From Kiritimatiellia bacterium (GTDB taxonomy: Bacteria; Verrucomicrobiota; Kiritimatiellia; RFP12; UBA1067): 64,000 nucleotides of DNA. The stretch covers positions 1 through 64,000 of the forward strand of contig JAFQYM010000013.1 in assembly GCA_017406465.1 (NCBI GenBank), in the 5' to 3' direction. Of the stretch, positions 1-9,600 are shown one piece after another. The notes under the pieces were generated by a model, which was given only the letters and a program-made list of their open reading frames with translations, was not told the origin of the DNA and did not search any database. Within the stretch, counting starts at the first letter, position 1. Each line of letters begins with the position of its first letter. The position numbers and the translations under genes were made by a program.

Positions 1-1
1 C

Positions 2-487
2 CACCAGATCTACGGCGACCCGGCGATCATGGAGGGTTTGGAGCGCGGCGACTTCGCGGCGGTTCTGCCGCGCGTCGGCGACCAGATGCTCGCGGTCTTC
101 GCCCAGCCGGGCAAGCTGATGTGCGCCAAGGGCGCGAATCCGCGGCTCCTGGACGCGGCGATGGAGGCGGCATTGGCGGCCTACGCCAAGGACGAGCTTT
201 CTGCCGTGCGCGACATCGCGATTGACGCGGGCGAGGAGAGGGAGCTAAGAGAGCTTAAGCAGATCGTCAACGGCATTCGCGAGGAGATGCGTTACTATCT
301 CGCCAACGGCAACGGTACGCCGCGCTCGTTCTGGCGGCGGCTCAATGAGCGCACTGTGCAGGAGATGCAGATTTACGAGCGCACCCGCCGCGAGTTAGAA
401 AACGAAACCTCGCCCGAGACCTGGGAATCTAAGAACGAAGCCCTCCGCCGCATCGGCCTGCGCACAATCGCCAATCCCAACGAGTAG
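2..487 (+). CDS. 3' end of an unrecognised protein (5' truncated)
   Basis: The frame is open from base 2 to the TAG at 485-487, so the gene begins before the window; an internal ATG at 29 is not needed as a start. The visible 161 residues are mostly helical and charged, with a stretch rich in E, R and L (around bases 225-400) and no signal peptide or membrane segment in the visible part. I do not recognise the family. It ends 128 bases before the next gene, which has its own promoter, so it belongs to a separate upstream unit. A 5-bp hairpin (TCTGG/CCAGA, 521-535) lies downstream but has no T-run. Coding is supported by base composition like its neighbours and by absence of stops; function is unknown. 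Confidence 0.6.
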   Translation, partial: HQIYGDPAIMEGLERGDFAAVLPRVGDQMLAVFAQPGKLMCAKGANPRLLDAAMEAALAAYAKDELSAVRDIAIDAGEERELRELKQIVNGIREEMRYYLANGNGTPRSFWRRLNERTVQEMQIYERTRRELENETSPETWESKNEALRRIGLRTIANPNE

Positions 488-576
488 ATTCCTGCCTTTT
501 CTCCTTGTATTGGTAGAATGTCTGGTAACGCCAGATGAAACCAACACCCAGTGATCGCCACAAAGGGCGGCAAAAA

Positions 577-585
577 TGGTATAAT
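577..585 (+). promoter_or_regulatory. Extended -10 promoter TGGTATAAT
   Basis: TGG followed by a perfect TATAAT hexamer (580-585), 30 bases before the ATG at 616. No convincing -35 hexamer is visible at the usual distance, which fits an extended -10 promoter. The same motif recurs before several other genes in the window. Confidence 0.6.
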
Positions 586-615
586 GTCCGCATAACGAAG
601 AAAGAGTAAAAACTC

Positions 616-1131
616 ATGTGGGCTCGGTATATTTTGCTGACATCGGCGCTATGCGCCATGTCAGCATTTGCACAGACGGTCCTTTCAAAGTCTGATTTGC
701 GCCTTTGGGAGACTGTGGTGGACCGAGCGAAGCCGCTTGAGTGGCCCTGGGTGGACGAAGCAGATTCCGCGACGCTCGTCTTCTCCAACCGCCTCACTGG
801 CGCCGTCAAGACAGTCAACGTCTCTCGCGGCTCAGGCGAGACGCGCGGCTATTGCGCACAGCCTTTGCAGGACCGTGAGACGATTGTGGACGTGTCGCTC
901 GTGCAGACGGCTGACGGCGCGGAGGTCGTGCGCGAAACGGCGACGCTCGCGTACTTTGACGGCGCGGGGGGAGGTCCGATAACCGTGCGAGCGAAGACGT
1001 ATGGCGAATGGCGGCGCGTGCGAAGTCCGCGCGTGTTCGCGTTCGATCCGGAATGGAGCGGCGGGACGGGCGACTCCGGATACGACATCGCGTCTCCGTA
1101 CGACCCCGCGATACGGATCAGCATCCGCTGA
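616..1131 (+). CDS. Small secreted protein of unknown function
   Basis: 171 residues. The N-terminus (MWARYILLTSALCAMSAFAQ) is a signal peptide with likely cleavage after AFA, so the mature protein is exported. The rest is predicted beta-rich, with the pattern of a small beta-sandwich, but I do not recognise a named family. It sits directly under an extended -10 promoter and is followed in the same reading frame, after its TGA at 1129-1131, by a SUMF1-like gene, so the two form an operon with two downstream genes. The close pairing suggests a joint envelope role; that is inference. Confidence 0.7.
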   Translation: MWARYILLTSALCAMSAFAQTVLSKSDLRLWETVVDRAKPLEWPWVDEADSATLVFSNRLTGAVKTVNVSRGSGETRGYCAQPLQDRETIVDVSLVQTADGAEVVRETATLAYFDGAGGGPITVRAKTYGEWRRVRSPRVFAFDPEWSGGTGDSGYDIASPYDPAIRISIR

Positions 1132-1143
1132 GGACAGGACAAT

Positions 1144-2391
1144 ATTAACGCAAAGGCACAGCTTTCGTTTCTCGTTTTTTTCGCCGCGCTTGCTGCGTCC
1201 GCTGCGACTTCCATCTCGAATGTCGTCGTCAACCAGCGCTGGCCGTGGAGCGAGAAGGTCGATGTCGACTTTATCCTTTCTGGAGACGTGAGCGACGTGC
1301 ATGTTTCGGCCAGGTGGGACGCGCATCCCGAGCCGTATGCGCTCGGCATGCTGAGCGACTGCGATCCCGGACACCACCGCTTCACATGGGATCCCTCGTC
1401 TTCTCCATTTGCGGGTCGGACGCTGACTGGATTCACCGTGACCGTCACTAATGAAATCGTCGTGAGAACCTACGCTGTCATCGACCTCATCAATGGCGGA
1501 TGTACCTACCGCAGCGCTCCGCCCGAAGGCGGGTGGACGGACGAGTACAAGTCGACAAAGATGGTCTTCCGCCGCATCCCCGCGGGAACGTACACGCTGG
1601 GCGAGCCGAGGGAAACGTTTGCGCATTTCGGCCACTGGAACGTCGATTGGGCGACGCGCATCATGAACCGCCGGACGGTGACGCTCACGAGCGACTTCTA
1701 CGTAGGCATCTTCAAGTATACTGAAGCACAGCATGCGTGCCTTATGGGCGCGGGCGGGGCGGCCAGCTTCGAGCCCGTCCACGTTTCATACAACGACCTG
1801 CGCGGAGCGCAGCCCGGCGTCGACTGGCCGACGACGGGATACAAGGTCGCAGAAGGGTCAATCGTCGCGAAGCTGCGCACGAAGGCCGGGGACGGAATCG
1901 TTGTCGACCTCTGCGAGGAAGAGCAGTGGGAAGCGGCGGCGCGCGCCGGGAAGGCGACATTCTGGCCGAACGGCGGAACCGTGGATGAATCAATGGATGT
2001 CCTCAACGATTATCTTGATGCAATCGCCATCTGGTCCCACGCCACAGTTGATCTGCCACAGAGCCCCGTCGGCCTGAAAAACGACAACGGCTGGGGACTC
2101 TACGACATCGTCGGGCTTGACGGAGAATGGGCGCTCGACACGGCGGCATTTGCGTCGTCGGACGCCGCGCCTGCCGACGGGCTGCCCGTCTGGAGCAGAG
2201 ACCCGACCGGAGTTTCGCAAGGGGAGGCGAGGCTTCTCAAGAGCTCGACCGGGAACTCGAAGAAGTGGATTGCGATATACGATCTGTTGCCGTGCCGCCG
2301 CCAGATGGCTTTGCCCGACAAAGCCGTTTACTCGACGCGCTTCTGCATCCACCTCTCGCCGCTTGGTTCGCTGACGTTCGAGAATTTGTGA
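1144..2391 (+). CDS. Secreted SUMF1/FGE-like protein with apparent ATT start
   Basis: The reading frame contains no ATG, GTG or TTG before a GTG at 1288, yet the codons from 1144 encode a classic signal peptide (NAKAQLSFLVFFAALAASA). I therefore place the start at an ATT at 1144, preceded by AGGA at 1136-1139; this gives 415 residues. The C-terminal two thirds match the formylglycine-generating-enzyme/sulfatase-modifying fold: RIPAGTYTLGEP, LTSDFYVGIFKYTEAQ, LCEEEQWEAAARAG and a GLYDIVG...GEWALD segment. The usual GNVWEW core is altered (GLDGEW) and the terminal arginine-rich GFR motif is degraded, so catalytic FGE activity is unlikely; a structural or binding role is more probable. Its TGA overlaps the next ATG (TGATG at 2389-2393), indicating translational coupling. 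Confidence 0.72.
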   Translation: MNAKAQLSFLVFFAALAASAATSISNVVVNQRWPWSEKVDVDFILSGDVSDVHVSARWDAHPEPYALGMLSDCDPGHHRFTWDPSSSPFAGRTLTGFTVTVTNEIVVRTYAVIDLINGGCTYRSAPPEGGWTDEYKSTKMVFRRIPAGTYTLGEPRETFAHFGHWNVDWATRIMNRRTVTLTSDFYVGIFKYTEAQHACLMGAGGAASFEPVHVSYNDLRGAQPGVDWPTTGYKVAEGSIVAKLRTKAGDGIVVDLCEEEQWEAAARAGKATFWPNGGTVDESMDVLNDYLDAIAIWSHATVDLPQSPVGLKNDNGWGLYDIVGLDGEWALDTAAFASSDAAPADGLPVWSRDPTGVSQGEARLLKSSTGNSKKWIAIYDLLPCRRQMALPDKAVYSTRFCIHLSPLGSLTFENL

Positions 2392-4076
2392 TGTCTTCGG
2401 CCCGCAATATTCTCTTTGCGCTCTTTGCGTTCTTTGCGGCTGGAATCGCGGCGAATGCCGATGTAGTCATCGATCGCTGTTCCGAGATTGTCGTGTCGGC
2501 AAACGCGGCGTATGCGACGCGGCTCGCGGCGGAGGAACTGAATTTCTTTTTGAAGGGTGTATTAGGCGAGGCGTTGCCGGTCGTTGGGAAAAGAACAGAC
2601 GGCAAGACGGCGATTGTGTTGGGCGGAGAGCCCGTCCCGCTTAATCGCGATGGGTATGTCATCGAGGCGGCCACCAATGTCCTGCGCATTTTCGGCAACG
2701 ACGATGATGTTGCCGATGTTAATGCTACCGCGGCTTTGCCTGGCGAGGCGATTTGGCAGCCGTGCTTCAGACGCGGCACGTTGTTCGGCGTGTATGCCTT
2801 CCTCGAGCGGTTCGCCGGCGTGAGGATGTATTTTCCCGGAGAGCTTGGCACTTGCGTGCCGAGTGCGGAACGGATCGCCGTGCCGGAAGGGCGCATCGTG
2901 GAGTCGCCTGCTTTCTCGGTGCGCCGATATGGCTATGAGGACGGACCTGTCGCAAAGGAAATTCTCGCGAGAATGAACGAGACCGATTTCAAACGGCTCA
3001 ACTGGTATCGGCTTCGCATGGAGACGTATCATTTAAGATGCTGCCACGGAGCGAAGACGCACTGCCTCTCGCCGGAAACATGGGACGCAATCTTCACCAA
3101 TGCCTGCGCGGTTCTATCTTCCGTTCCCTCGGCACTCGCTTCGCTCGGCTTGGTCGCTTCCCCATGGGTCGCGCCCACCCACAAGGGGCGGTTACGTTCC
3201 CCGTTCCCCGTCTTTGACGCGATGCCGAAGGACGGGCTCACCTGGGTGCGCCATTGCAACTGCAACTGGTGCATGAAGAACGTTCCGTTCTCGAAATATG
3301 ACATCGGATTCGCGACGGACCTCGTGTGGCGGCGCACGGCGGAACTCGCGGGACGCATCAAGGCGAAATTCCCATGCGCACGCGTCTCGCAGATGTCGTA
3401 CATTCCGTACGCTCGCATACCGACGAACGACATCCCGGACAACGTCGACGTTTTCGTTGCGCGGAGAGGCCCGTGGGCGGAGCGAACCACTATCGGCGCA
3501 CGGGAGAAGGGCGAAGTCACCGCATGGCACGCGAAGCTTGGACGGAAGGTGTCGCTCTGGAACTACCCTGACAAAGTGGGCTGCTGGAACCTTGAGATGA
3601 AAGACATCCCGCAGATTGCGCCGAGGGCATGGGCGAGCTATTACCGCGCGGTTGCGCCGCACGTGACGGGCGCGTTTGCCGAAAGCGAGAGCGACAGGTG
3701 GATATACAACTACCTCAACTACTACGTGTTCTCGCGCATCTGCTGGAATCCCGACGCGGACGTGGAGGCGATTCTCGCCGAGCATCACCGGCTTATGTTC
3801 GGCGCGGCGGCGAAGGAAATGGCGGAGTTCTTCGACACGCTTGAGAAGTGCTGGATGAAAGTAGTCGCGAAGCCATATGACACGCCGCTCGGACCAGGCG
3901 TATGCGAGGCGCCGACGGAGGAGGAGATGCGCGGGAAAATCTATTCGCCCGAGGTGCTTGCGCGTCTAAAGTCTTTCGTCTCGTCAGCGTCGTCTAAGGT
4001 CGCCGAAGGGTCGATTGAGGCGCGGCGCATAGCGCTTTTCACGAGAGAGTATTTGGAACCGCTTTGCAGGAGATAA
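2391..4076 (+). CDS. Secreted DUF4838 glycoside-hydrolase-like protein
   Basis: 561 residues. The ATG at 2391 overlaps the upstream TGA and begins a signal peptide (MSSARNILFALFAFFAAGIAANA). The first ~150 mature residues resemble the small N-terminal domain found in alpha-glucuronidases and related enzymes (AAEELNFFLKGVLGEALPVV..., RGTLFGVYAFLERFAGVRMYFPGELG). The remainder fits the DUF4838 barrel, with aromatic and acidic residues such as WVRHCNCNWC and the SYYRAVAPHVTGAFAESESD segment. DUF4838 proteins are common in polysaccharide-degradation loci of PVC bacteria and Bacteroidetes; their substrate is not established. The next gene, a sugar-type regulator, starts four bases after the stop, so hydrolase and regulator are probably co-transcribed. 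Confidence 0.8.
   Translation: MSSARNILFALFAFFAAGIAANADVVIDRCSEIVVSANAAYATRLAAEELNFFLKGVLGEALPVVGKRTDGKTAIVLGGEPVPLNRDGYVIEAATNVLRIFGNDDDVADVNATAALPGEAIWQPCFRRGTLFGVYAFLERFAGVRMYFPGELGTCVPSAERIAVPEGRIVESPAFSVRRYGYEDGPVAKEILARMNETDFKRLNWYRLRMETYHLRCCHGAKTHCLSPETWDAIFTNACAVLSSVPSALASLGLVASPWVAPTHKGRLRSPFPVFDAMPKDGLTWVRHCNCNWCMKNVPFSKYDIGFATDLVWRRTAELAGRIKAKFPCARVSQMSYIPYARIPTNDIPDNVDVFVARRGPWAERTTIGAREKGEVTAWHAKLGRKVSLWNYPDKVGCWNLEMKDIPQIAPRAWASYYRAVAPHVTGAFAESESDRWIYNYLNYYVFSRICWNPDADVEAILAEHHRLMFGAAAKEMAEFFDTLEKCWMKVVAKPYDTPLGPGVCEAPTEEEMRGKIYSPEVLARLKSFVSSASSKVAEGSIEARRIALFTREYLEPLCRR
2412..2438 (+). repeat. Three tandem 9-nt units encoding the signal-peptide core
   Basis: YTCTTTGCG is repeated three times without gaps (2412-2420, 2421-2429, 2430-2438) and reads LFA-LFA-FFA, the hydrophobic core of the DUF4838 signal peptide. 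Confidence 0.85.
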
Positions 4077-4079
4077 CCA

Positions 4080-5168
4080 ATGAACAGTGAGTTTCTGATG
4101 AACTTCCACTATACGCCCGACGGGGCGATGACGCGCGCGGACGCGCTGTGTGGTTTCATCAAGGACGAGATCGCCTACGGGAGACTCAAGGCGGGGGATA
4201 CGATTCCGACGATCAAGGAGATGTCGGAGGCGAGCGGGCTGACGTTCCGCGTAGCGCGCGGCGTCGTGGAGCAGCTGGCGAGAGAAGGCTATGTCCGTTC
4301 GCGTCCGCGCGTCGGAACGGTCGTCCTTCCGCGCGACACCACGGCGCTGCGCGGATGCATCCTCTTCGTCCTTCCCGACGTCGATGCGTGCAGTTACCAC
4401 GTGACGATGATCGCCGACGCTCTCCGCCGCAGGCTTGGTGCCGCAGGATACGCTTTCTCCACTGTCGTCTTCTCGCAGGACAGGCAGATAGGGCTTTCGT
4501 TCCTGAAGCACGAGCTCGTCCGTACTCCTGACGTGGCGATCGCGATCTACAGCACGAAGCCCGTCCGGAAGTGTCTGCGCGAGGCGGGGGTGAAGAGCGT
4601 CTTCATCTACGGTGACGAGTCCGCGAAGGAGGAGGGACGGTGGATCCGCTTCTCGGCGGAGGAGGCCATCGGAAACTTCGTCCAGCACTGCGTCCGCGCC
4701 GGCGTAAAACGCGTATTGCAGGTGCGCTTCGACGGAAACGACACGCCGGACGCGAAGGAAGCGCTTGCGGCGAAGGGGATAAAGTCCCAGTGGATGACGG
4801 TCCCTCGCATGGACGGACTCGGACGCTACGAGGGCATCGAGCGCGCGGCCTACAATGCGTTCATGGACCTTCCGCATTCCGCATTCCCGGACGTCGTCCT
4901 TTTCTGGGATGACTTTGTCGCGCAGGGTGCGCTCACGGCGTTTCTCGAACGGGGGCTGAAGATTCCGCACGACGTCAAGGTGGTGACGCTTTCTAACCGC
5001 GGACTCGGTCCCGTCTATTCCGAGGCCCTCACGCGCTTCGAGTGCGACGCCACGGAGACGGGCGAGAAGGTTGCCGCATACGTGCTTGGGCTCCTCGCGA
5101 AAGGGCGGATGCCGCAGCTTCCCGTGGTCGCGCCGCATTACGTCTTCGGGCGGACGTTCCCGTATTGA
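4080..5168 (+). CDS. GntR-family regulator with LacI-like sensor domain
   Basis: 362 residues. Residues ~17-82 form a GntR winged helix-turn-helix (ADALCGFIKDEIAYGRLKAGDTIPTIKEMSEASG...VARGVVEQLAREGYVRSRPRVGTVV). From about residue 90 a periplasmic-binding-protein/LacI-type effector domain follows (GCILFVLPDVDACSY..., FPDVVLFWDDFVAQGALTAFLERGLKIPHDVKVVTLSN). This architecture is typical of regulators that bind a sugar or sugar-derived ligand. It lies between the DUF4838 hydrolase and a sugar symporter, so local control of glycan uptake is the natural inference. An AGGAG ribosome site precedes the ATG. A cytoplasmic location is expected, as no signal is present. Confidence 0.88.
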   Translation: MNSEFLMNFHYTPDGAMTRADALCGFIKDEIAYGRLKAGDTIPTIKEMSEASGLTFRVARGVVEQLAREGYVRSRPRVGTVVLPRDTTALRGCILFVLPDVDACSYHVTMIADALRRRLGAAGYAFSTVVFSQDRQIGLSFLKHELVRTPDVAIAIYSTKPVRKCLREAGVKSVFIYGDESAKEEGRWIRFSAEEAIGNFVQHCVRAGVKRVLQVRFDGNDTPDAKEALAAKGIKSQWMTVPRMDGLGRYEGIERAAYNAFMDLPHSAFPDVVLFWDDFVAQGALTAFLERGLKIPHDVKVVTLSNRGLGPVYSEALTRFECDATETGEKVAAYVLGLLAKGRMPQLPVVAPHYVFGRTFPY

Positions 5169-5170
5169 CA

Positions 5171-5186
5171 GGTTGAAAGTTGAAGG
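5171..5186 (+). repeat. GTTGAAAGTTGAA intergenic repeat copy
   Basis: The short gap between the regulator and the symporter is made of GTTGAAAGTTGAA (5172-5184). The identical 13-mer occurs inside a coding linker at 25739-25751. Confidence 0.6.
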
Positions 5187-6545
5187 ATGGGAGTGGTTGA
5201 CAATCTGGGCTGGAAGGTTAGAATCGGATTCGGCGCGGGCGATTTCGCGCAGAATCTGGTATATCCTGCCGCCGCGATGTATCTGCTCTTCTTCTACACG
5301 GACGTTGTCGGCATCGCGCCTTCGGCCGCGGCTGCGATCTTTCTCGTCGCGCAGATCGTCGACTTCGTGTGGAATCCGTTTGCCGGCGCGTTCATCGACA
5401 GCCGTAGTCCGCGTCTCGGCAAGTACCGCACGTGGCTCATCGCCGCAGGGCTTCCGCTCGCCGCGCTTGCCGTGATGTGCTTCTGGAATCCGTTTGCGGC
5501 GCAGGGCGGGATTATGAAAACCGCATACGCAGCGGTCACTTACATCGCGTTCTCGATGTCGTTCACGCTCGTCAACGTCGCATACGGTGCGCTTGGGGCG
5601 TCGTTCAGTCGCGATACGGACGAGATAACCGTCCTCACGGCGGTGAGGATATTCCTTGCGAACGCCGCTTGTCTTGTTGTTGCCGCGGGAGTGCCGCTTT
5701 TGGTGGGGGCGTTCAGCGGTGCCCTCGGTGATCGTGCCCTGCCGTTGCGGACGGCTCTGTTCATGGGGCTCGGGATGCTTCCGTCGTTTTTGTTTCTTCC
5801 GCTTCTGCCGTGGCTTAGGCGGAAGCTCGGCACAAGGGGGCTCTTCTATGCGTTTGCGCCTGTTGCGGTCGTGGGAATGGCCGCGCTCTACATCCTGAGT
5901 CGCACGGGAGGGGAGGACTTCGGCTCGTCCGCCTGGGTTCATGCCGCGCAGTTCGTGAAGGCGACGGGTATAATCGTCGCGACGGGCTATATGTGGGCGC
6001 TTGTTCCGGAGGTGATCGAGCACTCCGAACGCCTCACGGGGAGGCGTCTTTCTGCGGTGATCAGCTCGATAATGGGCATATTCTTCCGTCTTGGAATGGC
6101 TGTGGGGAAGATTCTTCCCGGCATTGTGCTTGCGTGGACCGGATACCGTGGCGCCGCGACTGAGGAATCTGCGGCGCTTCCGTCCGATCCGTGCGCCTGG
6201 CTCTGCGCGATGGGCGTCTTCGCGTTTGTCGCAGCGGCAGCGCTTCTGTTTTCGTTCTCGCAGACGAAAGAGCGGATTGTCTCGGACGCTGCGGATGTCT
6301 CTCCTGTGGGGATCGGCGAGATATGGCGGGAGTTTTGCCGCAACAGGCCGCTTCGGGTGCTTGCGCTGTTCTTTGTTCTTGCGTTCGCGATGATGTCCGT
6401 CGGCAATGCCGCAGGGGCGTATTTCATGAACGGACTCGAATCGCAGGCGCCGCTCGCGCAGGAAGGGGTGCGCTGGCTCGTCTGCGTCATACCCTCCGTC
6501 CTAATCTCCGCCGCCGCGTTCGTCATCTCCCGCTACCGGGTGTAG
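5187..6545 (+). CDS. GPH-family sugar/cation symporter (MFS)
   Basis: 452 residues with about twelve hydrophobic segments. The N-terminus (MGVVDNLGWKVRIGFGAGDFAQNLVYPAAAMYLLFFYTDVVG) and the loop DFVWNPFAGAFIDSRSPRLGKYRTWL are characteristic of glycoside-pentoside-hexuronide:cation symporters such as MelB, XynP and UidB. It would import a mono- or oligosaccharide across the inner membrane with Na+ or H+. The substrate cannot be read from sequence; the neighbouring DUF4838 enzyme and GntR regulator suggest a product of their polysaccharide target. The ATG at 5187 sits immediately behind an AAGG, so the in-frame GTG at 5193 is a possible alternative start. Confidence 0.87.
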   Translation: MGVVDNLGWKVRIGFGAGDFAQNLVYPAAAMYLLFFYTDVVGIAPSAAAAIFLVAQIVDFVWNPFAGAFIDSRSPRLGKYRTWLIAAGLPLAALAVMCFWNPFAAQGGIMKTAYAAVTYIAFSMSFTLVNVAYGALGASFSRDTDEITVLTAVRIFLANAACLVVAAGVPLLVGAFSGALGDRALPLRTALFMGLGMLPSFLFLPLLPWLRRKLGTRGLFYAFAPVAVVGMAALYILSRTGGEDFGSSAWVHAAQFVKATGIIVATGYMWALVPEVIEHSERLTGRRLSAVISSIMGIFFRLGMAVGKILPGIVLAWTGYRGAATEESAALPSDPCAWLCAMGVFAFVAAAALLFSFSQTKERIVSDAADVSPVGIGEIWREFCRNRPLRVLALFFVLAFAMMSVGNAAGAYFMNGLESQAPLAQEGVRWLVCVIPSVLISAAAFVISRYRV

Positions 6546-6553
6546 CCACCGGC

Positions 6554-6628
6554 CATTTTGCCCATTTTGCCAAAATTGGCGCAACTTGACACTTTCCTCA
6601 TTGAGTTAATGTTTGGTATCATTTTGCC
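6554..6628 (+). promoter_or_regulatory. Promoter region with three CATTTTGCC repeats
   Basis: CATTTTGCC occurs at 6554-6562 and, directly abutting, at 6563-6571, and again at 6620-6628 across the end of the -10 region. GCCAA-AA-TTGGC at 6569-6580 is an inverted repeat. A TTGACA lies at 6586-6591 and an extended -10, TGGTATCAT, at 6614-6622; the distance between these two is too long for one promoter. The repeated boxes flanking the promoter look like operator sites for control of the giant gene downstream. A GGAG lies about 10 bases before the ATG at 6664. Confidence 0.45.
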
Positions 6629-6663
6629 AAAAGCATATTGTGCACTCTTTGGAGAATAACACC

Positions 6664-9600
6664 ATGATACAAAGAATCCTTGGCCGCCTATCGTCGGCCC
6701 GTTCGTTCGTATTCGCAGCCCTCGCGCTCGCGGGGTTCACGTCGTTTGCGACAGACTACATCGACGCGACAGGCAATCCCGCCAGCGCGACATGTACGCA
6801 GATCACATCGAGTACGACAACCCTTGAAACGGGCTGGTACGTGGTCGAGGGCCCGGATCCGGTGTCGATCAGCTCCACCATCACCGTCAACGGCGATGCG
6901 AACCTCATCCTCGCTGACGGCGCGAAGCTGACGGTGAGCGTGTCCGAAAGCTATAAGGCCGGCATCCTTGTCGCTAACGATGGCACTACAGTGAACACAT
7001 TGACGATTTGGTGTCAAAGCGGCGGTACGGGCGAACTCGTGGTAAGCGGAGGCTTTTTTGCAGCAGGTATCGGTGGGGACTATGCGACCACTGATTGCGG
7101 CGCGGTGACAATATATGGCGGTTCCATAACCGCTACTGGCAACTATGGAGCAGGCATTGGTGGCGGTACAGGTGGCGCGGGCGGCGATGTTGCAATCAAT
7201 GGTGGCACAGTGGTTGCGAGAGATGGTAGTAGCGGAGATGCCGCTGGCATAGGCAGGGGCGCATTTAGTTCCAAATCACAGGGAACTCTGACGGTAAGCG
7301 ATAAAATCGAAGTCTTGGCTGGTTCAAGCGAGTCAACAGCGTCATTGTTGACGCGCAACTCAGATACAGGCGCTGTGACAATAAGCGGACAGAAGTGGTT
7401 TTTTGCCGGTCCACAGAGTCTGCATCAGGGAGCGACAAGTTTCACCGCCTATTCCGGTGCTGCTGGTTCTGCCGTTAATATCGATCTTACCGACACTATC
7501 AAGGGAGGAACCGGAGTATACACATTTGGCCTGAAGGATGGATCTTCTCTGCCCGAGTGGCTTACTCTTTCAGGTACGACTCTTTCTGGGACGCCGGTGG
7601 AGGAGGGTTCATCTACGTTCACATTCGTTGTTGAAGACACTTCGGAGCCCAAGCTCAGCCTTGAAGCCACTTACACCGTTGTTGTAAAAGACAGGTATTC
7701 GATAACCTACAAGGACGGCGAAAGCACATTGTCTCTTTATCCGACAAACTACATAAAGGGAACAGGCGTGTCGACTTTGCCGACGCCGACAAAGGCAAGC
7801 CACGAATTCCAGGGATGGTTTACGAATGCTCTTTTCGCCGGCACCCAGTTTACGTCTATCTCGACAACCGATTCCGGAGACTTTACGTTCTACTCCAAGT
7901 GGCTGCAATTGACGACGGGCGATGTCTCCGTGACGTTCGTGGGCGAAGGCTCTGCGCCTATCACAAAGACCTGCACCATCGTTGAGTCGAGCATGACAAC
8001 GTTGTCTGATACGGGATCGACAGAAGGTTGGTACGTCGTATACAACAACGTGGCATTCAATTCGTCGGTTACGATTTCCGGCAATGTCAAGCTCGTCCTT
8101 ATGGACGGCAAGACGATGACAGCGGAGATACCGAACGGCTCCAGCATCAGCAAGGCTGCAATTACAGTAACACCGGGCAATTCGTTGACTATTTACGGGC
8201 AGGCCAATGGTTCTGGCAGGATTGAGGCGACGGCGACATCGATTAGCGCCGGTATCGGTGGTGGTTGGAGTCAGGATTGCGGTTCTGTGACAATCAATGG
8301 CGGCACTGTTATTGCAAAATCCACTAGCGGTGGTCCGGGTATTGGCGGTGGATATCAAAAGGCAGGCGGCACTGTAACAATCAATGGCGGCACGGTGATC
8401 GCAACAGGCGCAAGTTCAACCTATCCCGGAATCGGCGGCGGCGGGTCGAGTTACGAACAAGGCAAGTTGTATGTTGGCGCCAATGTCGTAGTGAAGGCAG
8501 GTTCGAGTTCGACGCTTACAGACGCGAACATACAGCCTCATGTTGATGGACAGATAGATTTGACTACATGCTATCAGTATTATTCTGCGGAGACGGTCGG
8601 GCCTGCTCCGCTTGTGCAAATAAACAGTGCGTTCAGTGCTTATATCGGCGAGGCGTTTGAGCTTTCGCTCCTGGGCACGGTGAGCGGAGGGACGGATCCG
8701 TATTCATTCACGATCAAAACGCCTGCGAGTCTTCCCTCGTGGCTCAGCAGGACTGGCGATACGCTTTCTGGCACTCCGGCGGCGGTAGGCGATTCCTGCG
8801 AGCTTACGTTTACGGTGGCGGATTCCGGTTCGTCCGCACAGAACGCGGAGTTCACATATACGATCACGGTGACGGCCCTGCCGAAGCCGATCACCTATAT
8901 GAATGGCACAGTTGAGATTACGGGTCTAACGCCATCCAACTACGTCGAGGGCGTGGGTGCGACTCTGCCGACGACGGCACCTGCGGCGAGTGGCTACGAG
9001 CTGGAAGGGTGGTATTTAACCCCTGCCTGCGACGGCGAGAAGGTGACGGCGATTTCTGCGGAAGCGACGGGTCCTCAGACGTTCTATGCCAACTGGGCCC
9101 CGATTGAATATACGATTACCTACAAGGACAGCGAGACGCTTACGGATCTTCCCGCTTCGGCGCTGCCTGCCAACGCTCCGACGACTTACACGATCGAGGC
9201 GGCAACGATGCTTCCCGCAACGGCGACAAAGGCGGGCAAGGGCTTCTACGGCTGGTATCTGACTTCCGCATGCACCGGTGACCCAGAGACATCGATTTCC
9301 GCAGGGCAGACCGGTCCCAAAACGTTCTACGCAAAGTGGGGTATCGCCAAGAGCAACGAAACGTACATCGACGCGAGTGGCCACGAGCAAGTGGTAGAAT
9401 GTACTGAAATCGGATCCGACACGACATCACTTGCGACAGGATGGTATGTCGTGAAGGGCAATGTGAGCACTTATTCCAAGGTCACCGTTTCCGGTAATGT
9501 CAATCTCATACTTGCCGATGATGCGGTTTATACGGTTTCCGTTTCCTCGTATGGCGAGGCGATAATGATCAAGGGCGACAATTCGCTGACGATATACGGC

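Noticed and set aside
511..519. TGGTAGAAT as an extra promoter
   Set aside because: Weak -10 match, and the perfect TGGTATAAT at 577-585 is better placed for the gene at 616.
1144..2391. Active formylglycine-generating enzyme that matures the sulfatase
   Set aside because: The protein is exported and its core motifs are degraded, so it is unlikely to modify the sulfatase encoded at 46299-47888.
3984..6023. Minus-strand open frame of 679 codons
   Set aside because: It lies opposite the GntR regulator and symporter, is rich in Arg, His and Glu as expected for antisense of GC-rich coding DNA, and has no family resemblance.
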